NCBI RefSeq assembly: GCF_001696535.1
Contig: NZ_MBQE01000001.1
Coordinates: 620,001 to 684,000, forward strand
Source: Stappia indica
Lineage (GTDB): Bacteria > Pseudomonadota > Alphaproteobacteria > Rhizobiales > Stappiaceae
Length of the DNA stretch: 64,000 nucleotides
Direction of reading: 5' to 3'
The notes beneath the pieces are model-generated. The model ran no database searches. It was not told the DNA's origin and saw only the letters and a list, made by a program, of their open reading frames with translations. This document shows positions 9,986 through 18,845 of this stretch, piece after piece (within the stretch, counting starts at the first letter, position 1; each line of letters starts with the position of its first letter). A program made the position numbers and the translations under genes.

Positions 9986-10882
9986 TTATTCAAGGTTCTG
10001 GATCTGCTCGCGCATCTGGTCGATGACCGTCTTCAGCTCTAGGCCGATGGCGGTCAGCTCCGTGCCGTTCGACTTGGAACAGAGCGTGTTGGCCTCGCGG
10101 TTGAACTCCTGCGCGAGGAAATCGAGCCGCCGGCCGACGGGACCGCCTGCATCGAGCAGATCGGTCGCGGCCTGCACATGGGCGACCAGCCGGTCCAGCT
10201 CCTCGCGGATATCCGCCTTGGTGGCGAGCAGTGCCGCCTCCTGGTGCAGCCGCGAAGGATCGAGCGCGGTATTGCTGCCGACAAGCGCCTCGACCTGTGC
10301 TGCCAGCCGTGCCCGGATCGCTTCCGGAGCCCGGCACGGTGCGGCTTCCGCCTGGCGGGTCAACTCGGCAATCGTCGCAAGCTGGCCGCGCAGCACGGTG
10401 GCGATGGCAGCCCCCTCGTTGCGACGCATGCGAGCAAGCTCTTCGAGAGCACTCTCGAGCGACGCCTTCAGCGCTTCGAGAAGCGCTTCGCGCTCCGCCG
10501 GATCCTCCTCCGGCTCCTTCCACTCGATGACGCCGCGCTGCGACAGGATGCCGTCGAGCGCCACGGGCGCCGCATCCGGCAGCCTCTGGCGCACGGTCTC
10601 CAGCGCCGCCAGCAACGCACTCAGCGCAGCCTCGTTGATCTGCGGAACCGCCTCGCCCTGGCTGCGCTGGTAGCTCAGGCCGATGGTCACGTTGCCGCGG
10701 GTGAGATGACGTCCCGCCGCCTCGCGGCAATAGCTTTCCAGCGCTTCCAAGCCGCCCGGCAGGCGCATGCGCAGGTCCAGCCCCTTGCCGTTGACCGAGC
10801 GCAATTCCCAGGTCCACCGCGCAGCGCCGCTGGCGCCGTCGGAGCGACCGAAGCCGGTCATGCTGCAAAGCGAAAGTGTCAT
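9986..10882 (-). CDS. yicC: YicC-family endoribonuclease-like protein
   Basis: Member of the YicC/YloC family, recently linked to endoribonuclease activity and RNA decay; in-cell role here is inferred from that family only. The product begins MTLSLCSMTGFGRSDG, the typical family start, has ELRSVNGKGLDLRMRLP (about 27-43) in the N-terminal YicC-like domain, and ends with the conserved DUF1732-type segment containing GRRLDFLAQEFNREANTLCSK. I chose the internal ATG at 10882 rather than an upstream start at 10921 because conservation begins there. 298 residues. Confidence 0.88.
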   Translation of the reverse strand: MTLSLCSMTGFGRSDGASGAARWTWELRSVNGKGLDLRMRLPGGLEALESYCREAAGRHLTRGNVTIGLSYQRSQGEAVPQINEAALSALLAALETVRQRLPDAAPVALDGILSQRGVIEWKEPEEDPAEREALLEALKASLESALEELARMRRNEGAAIATVLRGQLATIAELTRQAEAAPCRAPEAIRARLAAQVEALVGSNTALDPSRLHQEAALLATKADIREELDRLVAHVQAATDLLDAGGPVGRRLDFLAQEFNREANTLCSKSNGTELTAIGLELKTVIDQMREQIQNLE

Positions 10883-10935
10883 CTTGGAAACTGCCCCCAC
10901 AAGACTGGAATCACGCGACAATCAGGGTATGCGGC

Positions 10936-12138
10936 TCAGCCGCCACTGCCCCCGCTTGCGGCTCCGCCCTGGGTACCCTGCGCCTCGCGTTCGCGGCGCT
11001 CCCGCTCCACCTGGCGCCAGCGCGCCACGTTGCGCTGATGCTGCTCGTAGGTCTCGGCGAAGACGTGGCCACCCGTTCCGTCTGCGACGAAATACAAGTC
11101 CTTGGTGCGCGAAGGATTGGCGACCGACTCCATCGCCGCACGCCCCGGATTGCCGATTGGGCCCGGCGGCAGGCGATCGATCTGATAGGTGTTGTACGGG
11201 TTGCGGGCATCGAGCTGCGAGCGCGTGATCGCCGAGCGATCCTGCAGCCATGCTTCGCCGCCATAAAGGCCGTAGAGAATGGTCGGATCCGACTGCAGAC
11301 GCATGCCCTGGCGCAGACGATTGACGAAGACGCCCGCAACGCGGGGACGTTCGTCGGCGCGCGCCGTCTCCTTCTCGACGATGGAGGCAAGTACCACCAG
11401 CTCCTCGGGCGTTTCGACCGGGAGGCCTTCGGTGCGCCGGTTCCAGATGTCGGCCAGCGCCTTGGTCTGCGCGTCCTTCATCTGCTGGATGATCTGAGCC
11501 CGCGTCGTGCCGCGCGTGAACGTGTAGGTCTCGGGCAGCAGCGAGCCCTCGGGCGGGATCTCGTCCAGCGTACCCGTCAGGACCGGATGTTCGCGAACCC
11601 GGGCGACGATCTGCGCGCTGGTCCAGCCTTCCGGCACGGTTACCGTGTGATAGACCGCCTTGCCGCTGACGAGGTCGTCCATCACCTGGCGCATCGAGAC
11701 GCCCGGCGCGAACGCATATTCGCCGGCCTTCAGCCGACCCGCATTCTTGTAGGCCTGAACACCTGCCCAGAAGACGTTGGAATCCTCGATAACACCCTGG
11801 TTCTCGAGCGTGTCGGCGATCATCCGGAGCCCGCTGCCAGAGGGGATGACCACCGTCTTTTCCGCGGCGAGCGGACCTGGCGCATCGAACTCGGCCTTGC
11901 CCCAGTAGAGCATCGCGCCGGTGCCGATCACCACCAGAACGGCCAGCGACAGCAGCGCATTGACGACGATGACGAGGGGATTGCGGACGTGGCGCGAGCG
12001 CAGCGGCGGCGGCGGAGCCTGCTCCGGCTGGATCGCCTCGCGCGGGCTCTTGGGATGCGGGCGAAACGGCGCACCCTCGTCCTTGGGAGCACTCTCGGAG
12101 GAAGCGTTATCGGTCTCTCGGCCTGGCGTCTCGGTCAT
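10936..12138 (-). CDS. mltG: Endolytic murein transglycosylase MltG
   Basis: Membrane-anchored lytic transglycosylase that cuts nascent glycan strands and is thought to set their length. The 400-residue protein has a ~50-residue charged cytoplasmic N-terminus, one membrane segment (about 53-74, IVVNALLSLAVLVVIGTGAM), a LysM-like region and the YceG catalytic domain. The catalytic glutamate region is VVLASIVEKETARADERP, followed by FVNRLRQGMRLQSDPTILYG, both diagnostic. The C-terminus is Gly/Ala-rich. It follows fabF by about 150 bases, as in other rhizobial genomes. Confidence 0.94.
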   Translation of the reverse strand: MTETPGRETDNASSESAPKDEGAPFRPHPKSPREAIQPEQAPPPPLRSRHVRNPLVIVVNALLSLAVLVVIGTGAMLYWGKAEFDAPGPLAAEKTVVIPSGSGLRMIADTLENQGVIEDSNVFWAGVQAYKNAGRLKAGEYAFAPGVSMRQVMDDLVSGKAVYHTVTVPEGWTSAQIVARVREHPVLTGTLDEIPPEGSLLPETYTFTRGTTRAQIIQQMKDAQTKALADIWNRRTEGLPVETPEELVVLASIVEKETARADERPRVAGVFVNRLRQGMRLQSDPTILYGLYGGEAWLQDRSAITRSQLDARNPYNTYQIDRLPPGPIGNPGRAAMESVANPSRTKDLYFVADGTGGHVFAETYEQHQRNVARWRQVERERREREAQGTQGGAASGGSGG

Positions 12139-12294
12139 CTGTCCTGTCCGGTCCTTTTGATCGAGGCAATGGACATGCCACTTGGCCCGAAATTATGGCC
12201 AAACCGGGAAGGATCGCTCCGCCCGGCGCAACTGGGGATCGGCTTCGCCGGTCGCAAGGGGAAAACGCCCTCACGCCCGGCGCAGGAAGCCCTG

Positions 12295-13560
12295 TCAGGC
12301 CGCGACCTTGCGGAAAACGAGCGAGGCATTGGTGCCGCCGAAACCGAAGGAGTTCGACAGCGCCGTATCCACGTTCATGCGCTTTGCGACCTTCGGGACC
12401 AGGTCGATCTCGGTCTCGACGGACGGATTGTCGAGATTGATCGTCGGCGGAACGATACCGTCGCGGATCGCCAGCAGCGAGAAGATCGCCTCGATGGCGC
12501 CGGCAGCACCCAGAAGGTGACCGGTCGACGACTTGGTCGAGGACATGGTCAGCCGCGAGGCGCTGTCGCCGGCCAGGCGCTGGATGGCGCCGAGCTCGAT
12601 CTCGTCGCCGAGCGGCGTCGAGGTGCCGTGGGCATTGATGTAGTCGATGTCCGCGGGAGCAAGGCCGGCGCGCTTCAGCGCGGCCTGCATGCAGCGATAG
12701 GCGCCGTCGCCATCGGCCGCCGGAGCGGTGATGTGATAGGCATCGCCCGACAGGCCGTATCCGACGACTTCGCCGTAGATCCTCGCGCCGCGCGCCTTGG
12801 CATGCTCGTATTCCTCGAGCACGACGACGCCGGCGCCCTCGCCCATGACGAAGCCGTCGCGGTCCGTGTCGTAGGGACGCGAGGCAGCTTCCGGACGGTC
12901 ATTGAAGCCGGTCGACAGGGCACGCGCTGCGGCAAAGCCTGCGAGCGACAGACGGCAGACCGGCGATTCGGCACCGCCCGCCACCATGATGTCGGCATCG
13001 TCGAGCGCGATCAGGCGCGCAGCATCGCCGATGGCGTGGGCGCCGGTCGAGCAGGCGGTGACGACCGCGTGGTTCGGCCCCTTGAGGCCATGACGGATCG
13101 ACACGTAGCCGCTAGCCAGGTTGATCAGTCGGCCGGGAATGAAGAAGGGGGAGATGCGCCGGGGGCCCTTTTCGCGCATCACATGAGCCGTGGCCTCTAT
13201 GCCCTGCAGGCCACCGATACCGGAGCCGATCAGGACGCCTGCGCGATTCTGGTCTTCCGTGGACTTTGCGGACCAGCCGCTGTCACGGATCGCCTGCTCG
13301 GCGGCAGCCATGCCGAAGATGATGAACTCGTCGACCTTGCGCTGTTCCTTCGGATCCATCCAGTCGTCCGGATTGAACGTTCCGTCCGACCCGTCTCCGC
13401 GGGGAATCTGGCAGGCGATCTGGCAGGCGAGATCATCGACCTCAAAACGGCTGATGCGGGACGCCCCGCTCTTGCCCTCGAGAATTCTGGACCAGCTCTC
13501 CTCGACACCGCACGCCAGGGGCGTGACCATGCCAAGGCCGGTAACGACTACTCGCCTCAT
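12295..13560 (-). CDS. fabF: Beta-ketoacyl-ACP synthase II FabF
   Basis: Condenses malonyl-ACP with acyl-ACP in type II fatty-acid elongation. The product starts MRRVVVTGLGMVTPLACG; two ATGs are adjacent (13563 and 13560) and I take the second. The active-site cysteine lies in VVTACSTGAH (C170), with the two histidines in NAHGTSTPLGD and in STGHLLGAAGAIE. About 421 residues, full length. It lies 60 bases after acpP in a fabD-fabG-acpP-fabF series on the minus strand, the housekeeping FAS II locus. A second, divergent KAS is at 48452. Confidence 0.96.
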   Translation of the reverse strand: MRRVVVTGLGMVTPLACGVEESWSRILEGKSGASRISRFEVDDLACQIACQIPRGDGSDGTFNPDDWMDPKEQRKVDEFIIFGMAAAEQAIRDSGWSAKSTEDQNRAGVLIGSGIGGLQGIEATAHVMREKGPRRISPFFIPGRLINLASGYVSIRHGLKGPNHAVVTACSTGAHAIGDAARLIALDDADIMVAGGAESPVCRLSLAGFAAARALSTGFNDRPEAASRPYDTDRDGFVMGEGAGVVVLEEYEHAKARGARIYGEVVGYGLSGDAYHITAPAADGDGAYRCMQAALKRAGLAPADIDYINAHGTSTPLGDEIELGAIQRLAGDSASRLTMSSTKSSTGHLLGAAGAIEAIFSLLAIRDGIVPPTINLDNPSVETEIDLVPKVAKRMNVDTALSNSFGFGGTNASLVFRKVAA

Positions 13561-13620
13561 CATGAACCTGTATCTGGCGCGTCGGGCGGACACGAAGCCC
13601 GCCCGATGCGGAAAACTGAA

Positions 13621-13857
13621 TCAGCCGGCGTTCTTTTCCAGGAACTTCACGGCGTCGCCGACGGTCAGGATCGTCTCGGCGGCATCATCCGGGATTTCCA
13701 CGCCGAACTCTTCCTCGAAAGCCATGACCAGCTCGACGGTGTCGAGGCTGTCGGCGCCCAGATCGTCGATGAAGCTCGCCTCCATGGTGACCTTGTCGGC
13801 ATCGACGCCGAGGTGCTCGATAACGATCTTCTTTACCCGATCCGCGATGTCGCTCAT
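13621..13857 (-). CDS. acpP: Acyl carrier protein AcpP
   Basis: Carrier for growing acyl chains in fatty-acid synthesis. 78 residues, acidic, with the phosphopantetheine site [19 protein letters not shown] (S37). Typical of the housekeeping ACP and flanked by fabG and fabF. It is preceded by a ~290-base gap suggesting its own promoter, as expected for a very highly expressed gene. Compare the divergent ACP at 48183. Confidence 0.97.
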   Translation of the reverse strand: MSDIADRVKKIVIEHLGVDADKVTMEASFIDDLGADSLDTVELVMAFEEEFGVEIPDDAAETILTVGDAVKFLEKNAG

Positions 13858-14150
13858 TTCAGAATTCCTCAGTTGCTTCCAACGGTTTTCGCTAGTTCAG
13901 CGCTCAGCGCCGCACCTCGTACCCGATCTCCGGAGCTCCGTACCGGAACGAGGCGAATGGGTTCCAGCCCGCACCATGTCCGAACCCGGCGACCTTGGCC
14001 GGCCGGACTGGCCGCGCCCGAGCGCCGATCATTCGTGAACGGGTTCGCTGGCCGGCGGGTTCCTAACACACTTTATAGGGCTTGACCAGCCGCCGCACCG
14101 CCCTGCGGAACGCCTGTTCCACGGGGCTGTGAGCGGCCGGGTTTGCCAAG
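13858..14150 (-). promoter_or_regulatory. acpP upstream region with candidate -10
   Basis: About 290 bases between acpP and fabG, both on the minus strand. A TATAAA hexamer (minus strand, 14072-14077) could be a -10 element for acpP transcription and would give a leader of about 200 bases. I do not see a convincing -35 at the right spacing, so this is a weak call. Confidence 0.25.
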
Positions 14151-14888
14151 TCAAATCATGGCCATACCGCCATTGACGTGCAGGGTCTCGCCGGTCACGT
14201 AGGCGGCTTCCTCGCTGGCGAGGTAGAGCGCCGCCGCAGCGATCTCGTCCGCCTTTCCAAGGCGACCCGCCGGCACGGTGGTGAGGATCGATTCCTTCTG
14301 CTTGTCGTTGAGCGCGTCGGTCATCGGGGTCTCGATGAAGCCGGGCGCGATCGTGTTCACCGTAATGTTGCGCGACGCGACCTCGCGCGCAAGCGACTTG
14401 GCCATGCCGATGAGGCCGGCCTTGGCCGCAGCGTAGTTGCCCTGGCCCGGATTGCCGGTCACGCCGACCACCGAGGCGATGTTGATGATGCGGCCATAGC
14501 GGCGGCGCATCATGCCCTTCACGGCCGCGCGGCACAGGCGGAAGCCGGCGGTCAGGTTGACCTCGATGACGTCGTCCCACTCCTCGTCCTTCATGCGCAT
14601 GAAGAGGTTGTCGCGGGTGATGCCGGCATTGTTGACCAGGATGTCGAGCTGACCCATCGCCGCTTCCGCGGCCGGCACCAGCGCATCGACCGCAGCCCGG
14701 TCCGACAGGTTGGCGGGCAGCACGTGCACGCGCTCGCCGAGATCGGCGGCCAGCGCCTCCAGCTTTTCGGCGCGGGTGCCGGACAGCGCGACGGTGGCGC
14801 CGCGGGCATGCAGGGCCCGAGCGATCGCTTCGCCGATGCCGCCGGTTGCGCCCGTCACGAGCGCGGTCTTGGAAGTCAGGTCGAACAT
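14151..14888 (-). CDS. fabG: 3-oxoacyl-ACP reductase FabG
   Basis: NADPH-dependent SDR that reduces beta-ketoacyl-ACP. 245 residues starting MFDLTSKTALVTGATGGIGEA, with the Rossmann glycine motif TGATGGIG, NNAGITRDNLFMRM (the classic FabG segment), and catalytic Ser-Tyr-Lys in SVVGVTGNPGQGNYAAAKAG. The frame is open 24 bases further upstream, but the internal ATG fits the family. Downstream of fabD with a 38-base gap. Confidence 0.96.
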   Translation of the reverse strand: MFDLTSKTALVTGATGGIGEAIARALHARGATVALSGTRAEKLEALAADLGERVHVLPANLSDRAAVDALVPAAEAAMGQLDILVNNAGITRDNLFMRMKDEEWDDVIEVNLTAGFRLCRAAVKGMMRRRYGRIINIASVVGVTGNPGQGNYAAAKAGLIGMAKSLAREVASRNITVNTIAPGFIETPMTDALNDKQKESILTTVPAGRLGKADEIAAAALYLASEEAAYVTGETLHVNGGMAMI

Positions 14889-14926
14889 GGGTCTTTGTTC
14901 CTTGTCTTGCACTGCGTGGCGTGCGT

Positions 14927-15868
14927 TCAGGCCAGCCGCTCCAGCAGGGCCGCGATATCGTCGGGCGAGTTGACCGCGATGCCGGTCATGTCCTTGGCGA
15001 TGCGCTTGACCATGCCGGTCAGCACCTTGCCGGTGCCGATCTCGTAGGCGGTGTCGACACCGGCCGAGGCCATCCTCTCGATGGATTCGCGCCAGCGCAC
15101 GGTGCCAGTCACCTGCTCCACCAGCCGGCGGCGAATCTCGTCCGGATCGCTGGTCGGGCCTGCGAGCACGTTGGCAACCAGCGGAACGGCCGGCGCGTTG
15201 AAGGTCACGCTTTCGAACGCGGCAGCCATGGCATCGGCGGCCGGCGCCATCAGCGCGCAGTGGAACGGCGCACTCACCGGCAACAGGACCGCGCGGCGGG
15301 CACCCCGGCCCTTGGCGATCTCGATAGCCCGCTCGACGGCGCCCTTGTGACCGGAGACCACCACCTGGCCCGGCGCATTGTCGTTAGCGGCCTGGCAGAC
15401 CTCGCCCTGGGCGGCTTCCTGCGCCACCGCGGCGGCCTCGGCGAAGTCGAGCCCGAGCAGAGCGGCCATCGCGCCCTCGCCCACCGGCACTGCCTGCTGC
15501 ATCGCCGTGCCGCGAATCCGCAGCAGACGCGCCGCATCGCCGATCGTCAGCGTACCGGCAGCCGCCAGCGCCGAATACTCGCCGAGCGAATGGCCGGCCA
15601 CATAGGCAACGCTGGAAGCAAGGTTCAGGCCCCGTGCCTCAGCAGCGCGCATGGCCGCCAGGCTCACCGCCATCAGGGCCGGCTGGGCATTCGCCGTCAG
15701 CGTCAGCTCCTCCGGCGTGCCCGCCCACATGATGTCGCTGAGCTTCTGCCCGAGCGCCTCGTCCACTTCATCGAACACCGCCCGGGCCTCGGGAAACGCG
15801 TCGGCCAGGTCCTTGCCCATGCCGACAGCCTGGCTGCCCTGTCCCGGAAACGTGAATGCGATACTCAT
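14927..15868 (-). CDS. fabD: Malonyl-CoA:ACP transacylase FabD
   Basis: Loads malonyl from CoA onto ACP for fatty-acid synthesis. 313 residues beginning MSIAFTFPGQGSQAVGMGKD. The nucleophile serine is in VAGHSLGEYSA (S94), the supporting arginine region is LLRIRGTAMQQAVP, and the catalytic histidine is in SAPFHCALM. The chosen start is the second ATG of the frame, at the point where family similarity begins. First gene of the minus-strand fab block, divergent from rpsF. Confidence 0.96.
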   Translation of the reverse strand: MSIAFTFPGQGSQAVGMGKDLADAFPEARAVFDEVDEALGQKLSDIMWAGTPEELTLTANAQPALMAVSLAAMRAAEARGLNLASSVAYVAGHSLGEYSALAAAGTLTIGDAARLLRIRGTAMQQAVPVGEGAMAALLGLDFAEAAAVAQEAAQGEVCQAANDNAPGQVVVSGHKGAVERAIEIAKGRGARRAVLLPVSAPFHCALMAPAADAMAAAFESVTFNAPAVPLVANVLAGPTSDPDEIRRRLVEQVTGTVRWRESIERMASAGVDTAYEIGTGKVLTGMVKRIAKDMTGIAVNSPDDIAALLERLA

Positions 15869-16264
15869 TGGCGCTGGCTCCAACATCCCTTGCGCGGCCG
15901 GATTCGCTTTTGCCCGTCCGTCTTGTCACGAAATGTGCCGCAAAGAGACGTCCCAGGCACACACTGTCAAGGTGGAGCATGGAAAAAACACGCGCAATCC
16001 CTTCGCTCCGCCTTGCGAAGCCGCGCAACTGGTGTATAAGCCACGCTTCGTTCGGAACTCTGGCCGGGGGCTGAACGGAAGGTCCGCCGAATGCAGGCTT
16101 CTCTTCATATAGGAGAGAGACAGCGACAGGCGGGTAGGATCGGCAAAGTGTCGTCCGTCTTCCCGTGTCTCCGCCTTCGAAGTTGCTTCGATCTGCCTTT
16201 CTTGAAGGCTCGAAGAGGCTTAGCGCCGGGTTCCGGGAACTGAAACGGAAAGAAAGGCACCCTC
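15869..16264. other. Divergent intergenic region fabD/rpsF
   Basis: About 400 bases with no convincing protein frame. It must contain the fabD promoter (minus) and the rpsF promoter (plus). A plausible plus-strand promoter is at 16013-16040. The ~220 bases between it and rpsF would form a long leader containing a small potential hairpin at about 16110-16130 (TCTCT / AGAGA). Autoregulation by S6:S18, known elsewhere, could act here but I did not find a clear match to that RNA motif. Confidence 0.5.
16013..16040 (+). promoter_or_regulatory. Candidate promoter of rpsF-rpsR-rplI
   Basis: TTGCGA (16013-16018) and TATAAG (16035-16040) are separated by 16 bases, a reasonable housekeeping sigma-70-type pair in the divergent fabD/rpsF interval. 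Confidence 0.4.
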
Positions 16265-16735
16265 ATGCCGCTTTACGAGCATGTGTTCCTGGCACGCCAG
16301 GACGTCTCGGCCCAGCAGGTCGAGCAGATGGTCGAGCAGTACAAGGCCCTGATCTCTTCCAACGGCGGCAACGTCGGCAAGGTCGAGAGCTGGGGTTTGC
16401 GCACGCTGGCCTACCGCATCAACAAGAACCGCAAGGCTCATTACACGCTGATGAACCTGGACGCCTCCCCGGCCGCCGTGGCCGAGATGGAGCGCCAGAT
16501 GCGCATCAACGAGGACATCCTGCGCTTCATGACGCTGCGCGTCGAGGAGCACGAGGAAGAGCAGTCCGCGATGATGCAGAAGCGTGACCGCGACGACCGT
16601 CGTGGTGGACGTGGCGATCGCGGTGACCGCGGCGACCGTGGTGATCGCGGCGGCCGTGACCGCGGCGATCGTGGAGACCGTGGCGATCGCGGTGATCGTG
16701 GCGACCGCGGCGGACGCCGCTTCGACGAAGAATAA
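16265..16735 (+). CDS. rpsF: Ribosomal protein S6 with RGD-rich tail
   Basis: Small-subunit protein that binds 16S rRNA together with S18. Residues 1-100 are the S6 fold (starts [19 protein letters not shown]; central [17 protein letters not shown]). Beyond about residue 110 the protein becomes a charged low-complexity tail of 40-odd residues made of GDR/RGD units ending RRFDEE. The DNA of the tail (about 16590-16720) is a degenerate tandem repeat. Total 156 residues, longer than E. coli S6 (about 131-135). The start has AAGAAAGG about 10 bases upstream. First gene of rpsF-rpsR-rplI. Confidence 0.96.
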   Translation: MPLYEHVFLARQDVSAQQVEQMVEQYKALISSNGGNVGKVESWGLRTLAYRINKNRKAHYTLMNLDASPAAVAEMERQMRINEDILRFMTLRVEEHEEEQSAMMQKRDRDDRRGGRGDRGDRGDRGDRGGRDRGDRGDRGDRGDRGDRGGRRFDEE

Positions 16736-16747
16736 GGAGCTAACGCA

Positions 16748-16996
16748 ATGGTCGATATCGCACAGCTGCCGACGCGCCGCCCCTTCTTCCGCCGTCGCAA
16801 GACCTGCCCGTTCTCCGGCGCCAACGCGCCGAAGATCGACTACAAGGACATCCGCCTCCTGCAGCGCTACATCTCCGAGCGCGGCAAGATCGTGCCGAGC
16901 CGCATCACCGCGGTGTCCGCCAAGAAGCAGCGCGAGCTCGCGCGTGCCATCAAGCGCGCCCGCTTCCTCGGCCTGCTGCCCTTCGTGATCAAGTAA
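16748..16996 (+). CDS. rpsR: Ribosomal protein S18
   Basis: Partner of S6 on the 30S platform. 82 residues with [20 protein letters not shown] and the conserved [19 protein letters not shown], ending in a basic helix GLLPFVIK. Follows rpsF by 12 bases with AAGGAG just before the start codon. The single cysteine in KTCPF is the zinc-ribbon-type remnant common in S18. Confidence 0.97.
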   Translation: MVDIAQLPTRRPFFRRRKTCPFSGANAPKIDYKDIRLLQRYISERGKIVPSRITAVSAKKQRELARAIKRARFLGLLPFVIK

Positions 16997-17086
16997 GATC
17001 GCGACTTTCCAATCGGCTGGGACTGGCCGGCTCGCCGGCCGTCCCTAACCGCGCAAGGCGCGGGACAGACGAAAAGGATTACGACA

Positions 17087-17677
17087 ATGCAGATCATTCT
17101 TCTTGAGCGCGTTGCCAAGCTCGGCCAGATGGGCGAAGTGGTGCGCGTGCGCGACGGTTTCGCGCGCAACTACCTGCTGCCGCAGGGCAAGGCGCTGCGT
17201 GCCACCAAGGCCAACCTGCAGCGCTTCGAAAGCGAGCGCGCGCAGCTTGAAGCTCGCAACCTCGAGCGCAAGTCGGAGGCCGAGTCGGTCGCCAAGACGC
17301 TCGACGGCCAGACCTTCACCGTCATCCGCCAGGCTGGCGAGACCGGCCAGCTCTACGGCTCCGTGTCGACCCGCGACATCGCCGACGTGATGACCGAAGG
17401 CGGTTTCTCCTCGGCTCGTTCGCAGGTTCGCCTCGACCGTCCGATCAAGACCATCGGCCTGCACGAGGTTGCCGTCGTCCTTCACCCGGAAGTCGAGGTG
17501 TCGGTCACGCTCAACGTCGCACGTTCCGCCGATGAGGCCGAGCGCCAGGCGCGTGGTGAGGACCTCACCGGCCGCGAGCAGGACACGTTCGAGTTCGAAG
17601 AGGACGAGGACGAGGATGCCGAGGGCGAAGAGGCCGCTGAGGCCGACGCCGAGGCTGACGAGGAAGAGGCTCTCTGA
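17087..17677 (+). CDS. rplI: Ribosomal protein L9 with acidic tail
   Basis: 50S protein at the L1 stalk base. N-domain begins [19 protein letters not shown] with the signature [13 protein letters not shown] (about 24-36); a long connecting helix follows and a C-domain (about 75-150). The last ~35 residues are strongly acidic, [12 protein letters not shown] type, making it 196 residues against about 150 in E. coli; such tails are common in Hyphomicrobiales. Third gene of the operon and followed by a strong terminator. Confidence 0.96.
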   Translation: MQIILLERVAKLGQMGEVVRVRDGFARNYLLPQGKALRATKANLQRFESERAQLEARNLERKSEAESVAKTLDGQTFTVIRQAGETGQLYGSVSTRDIADVMTEGGFSSARSQVRLDRPIKTIGLHEVAVVLHPEVEVSVTLNVARSADEAERQARGEDLTGREQDTFEFEEDEDEDAEGEEAAEADAEADEEEAL

Positions 17678-17703
17678 GCCGCTTTCCGAAAAGCACCGAA
17701 TTG

Positions 17704-17736
17704 AAAAGGCCCCGCTCTTGCGGGGCCTTTTTGTTT
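17704..17736 (+). terminator. Rho-independent terminator of rpsF-rpsR-rplI
   Basis: AAAAGGCCCCGC and GCGGGGCCTTTT pair perfectly over 12 bp around a TCTT loop, followed by further T residues. Confidence 0.92.
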
Positions 17737-17816
17737 GGCAAGGCTGCCGGCCGCGGCCATTGCCGGGGCGGGCGACCCGCCGAATACTGGCTCTCCCCCT
17801 GCCCAAGGCGACAAGC

Positions 17817-18548
17817 ATGGCCCAGAACATCTACGACGATCCCGATTTCTTCGCCGGCTACAGCCAGCTGCCGCGCCAGGTTCACGGCCTCGCTGGCGCA
17901 CCCGAATGGCCGGCGATCAAGACCATGCTGCCCGACCTTGCGGGACGCCGGGTGGTCGATCTCGGCTGCGGCTTCGGCTGGGCCTCGCGCTGGATGCGCG
18001 AAAACGGTGCGGCTTCGGTTCTGGGGCTCGACCTCTCCCGCAACATGATCGACCGCGCGATCGCCGATACGCATGACGAGGCGATCTCCTACTGCATCGC
18101 CGATCTGGAGACGCTGGAGCTGCCGCGCGCGGCCTTCGACCTCGTCTACAGCGCACTGACGTTCCACTATGTCCAGGACTTCGCGCGCCTCGCGCGGACG
18201 ATCGGCGATGCGCTGGTGCCGGGCGGCGAGCTCGTCTTCACCATCGAGCATCCCATCTTCATGGCCGCGGCCCGTCCCGGCTGGATGCAGGATCAGGACG
18301 GCCGCAAGACGTGGCCGGTGAACGGCTATTCCGTCGAAGGGGAGCGGCGCACCGACTGGTTCGCCAGCGGCGTCCTGAAATACCACCGCACCATTGCGAC
18401 GACCGTGAACACGCTGATCGAGGCCGGCTTCCGGCTGCGGCGCATCGACGAGTTCGCGCCGACGCGGGAACAGATCGCGCAGACCCCCGGGCTGGCCGAA
18501 GAGCTGGAGCGCCCGATGATGCTGCTCGTTGCCGCGATCAAGGACTAG
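17817..18548 (+). CDS. Class I SAM-dependent methyltransferase
   Basis: Small-molecule methyltransferase of unknown substrate (Methyltransf_11/25-like). 243 residues from ATG 17817 (MAQNIYDDPDFFAGY). SAM-binding motif I is VVDLGCGFGWASRWM (about 46-60), with the acidic residue in GLDLSRNMIDRA, and motif IV-like FDLVYSALTFHYVQD. The C-terminal half carries EHPIFMAAARPGW and GVLKYHRTIATTVNTLIEAGF, features shared with generic methyltransferases that follow a UbiE-like pattern. Single-gene unit between two terminators. Confidence 0.85.
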   Translation: MAQNIYDDPDFFAGYSQLPRQVHGLAGAPEWPAIKTMLPDLAGRRVVDLGCGFGWASRWMRENGAASVLGLDLSRNMIDRAIADTHDEAISYCIADLETLELPRAAFDLVYSALTFHYVQDFARLARTIGDALVPGGELVFTIEHPIFMAAARPGWMQDQDGRKTWPVNGYSVEGERRTDWFASGVLKYHRTIATTVNTLIEAGFRLRRIDEFAPTREQIAQTPGLAEELERPMMLLVAAIKD

Positions 18549-18669
18549 CGGCTGCACTGCACGCCGGGCAGCCTCCCCTGTCACTGCCGCGTCATCCGCG
18601 CCTGCTACCAGAGTACCGATGTCGGCGCGACCCAACCCTCGCCCGGCCTCGACCCGCAAAACTTCAAGG

Positions 18670-18695
18670 CGGCCGGCTTGTCCGGCCGTTTTTTT
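18670..18695 (+). terminator. Terminator downstream of the methyltransferase gene
   Basis: CGGCCGG and CCGGCCG pair around a CTTGT loop and run into seven T residues. It lies 120 bases after the methyltransferase stop. The rest of 18549-18845 shows no other feature I can support. Confidence 0.85.
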
Positions 18696-18845
18696 GTGCG
18701 CAGGCGCGCACCGCGCCGCTGCTTGCGCTTTTTGCATGGCAGCCGCCAGCGACCTGATTTCTCCGTGATCTCGACACCGAGTTCGGCTAAGAAATGCGGG
18801 CCCTTCCGGGGCGTTTCACGTCACCACAAGATGCAGATTGGCAAG

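Noticed and set aside
10876-14085. ~1070-codon plus-strand frame over mltG and fabF
   Set aside because: It lies opposite mltG, fabF and acpP, all of which are conserved and complete. It has no recognisable motif.
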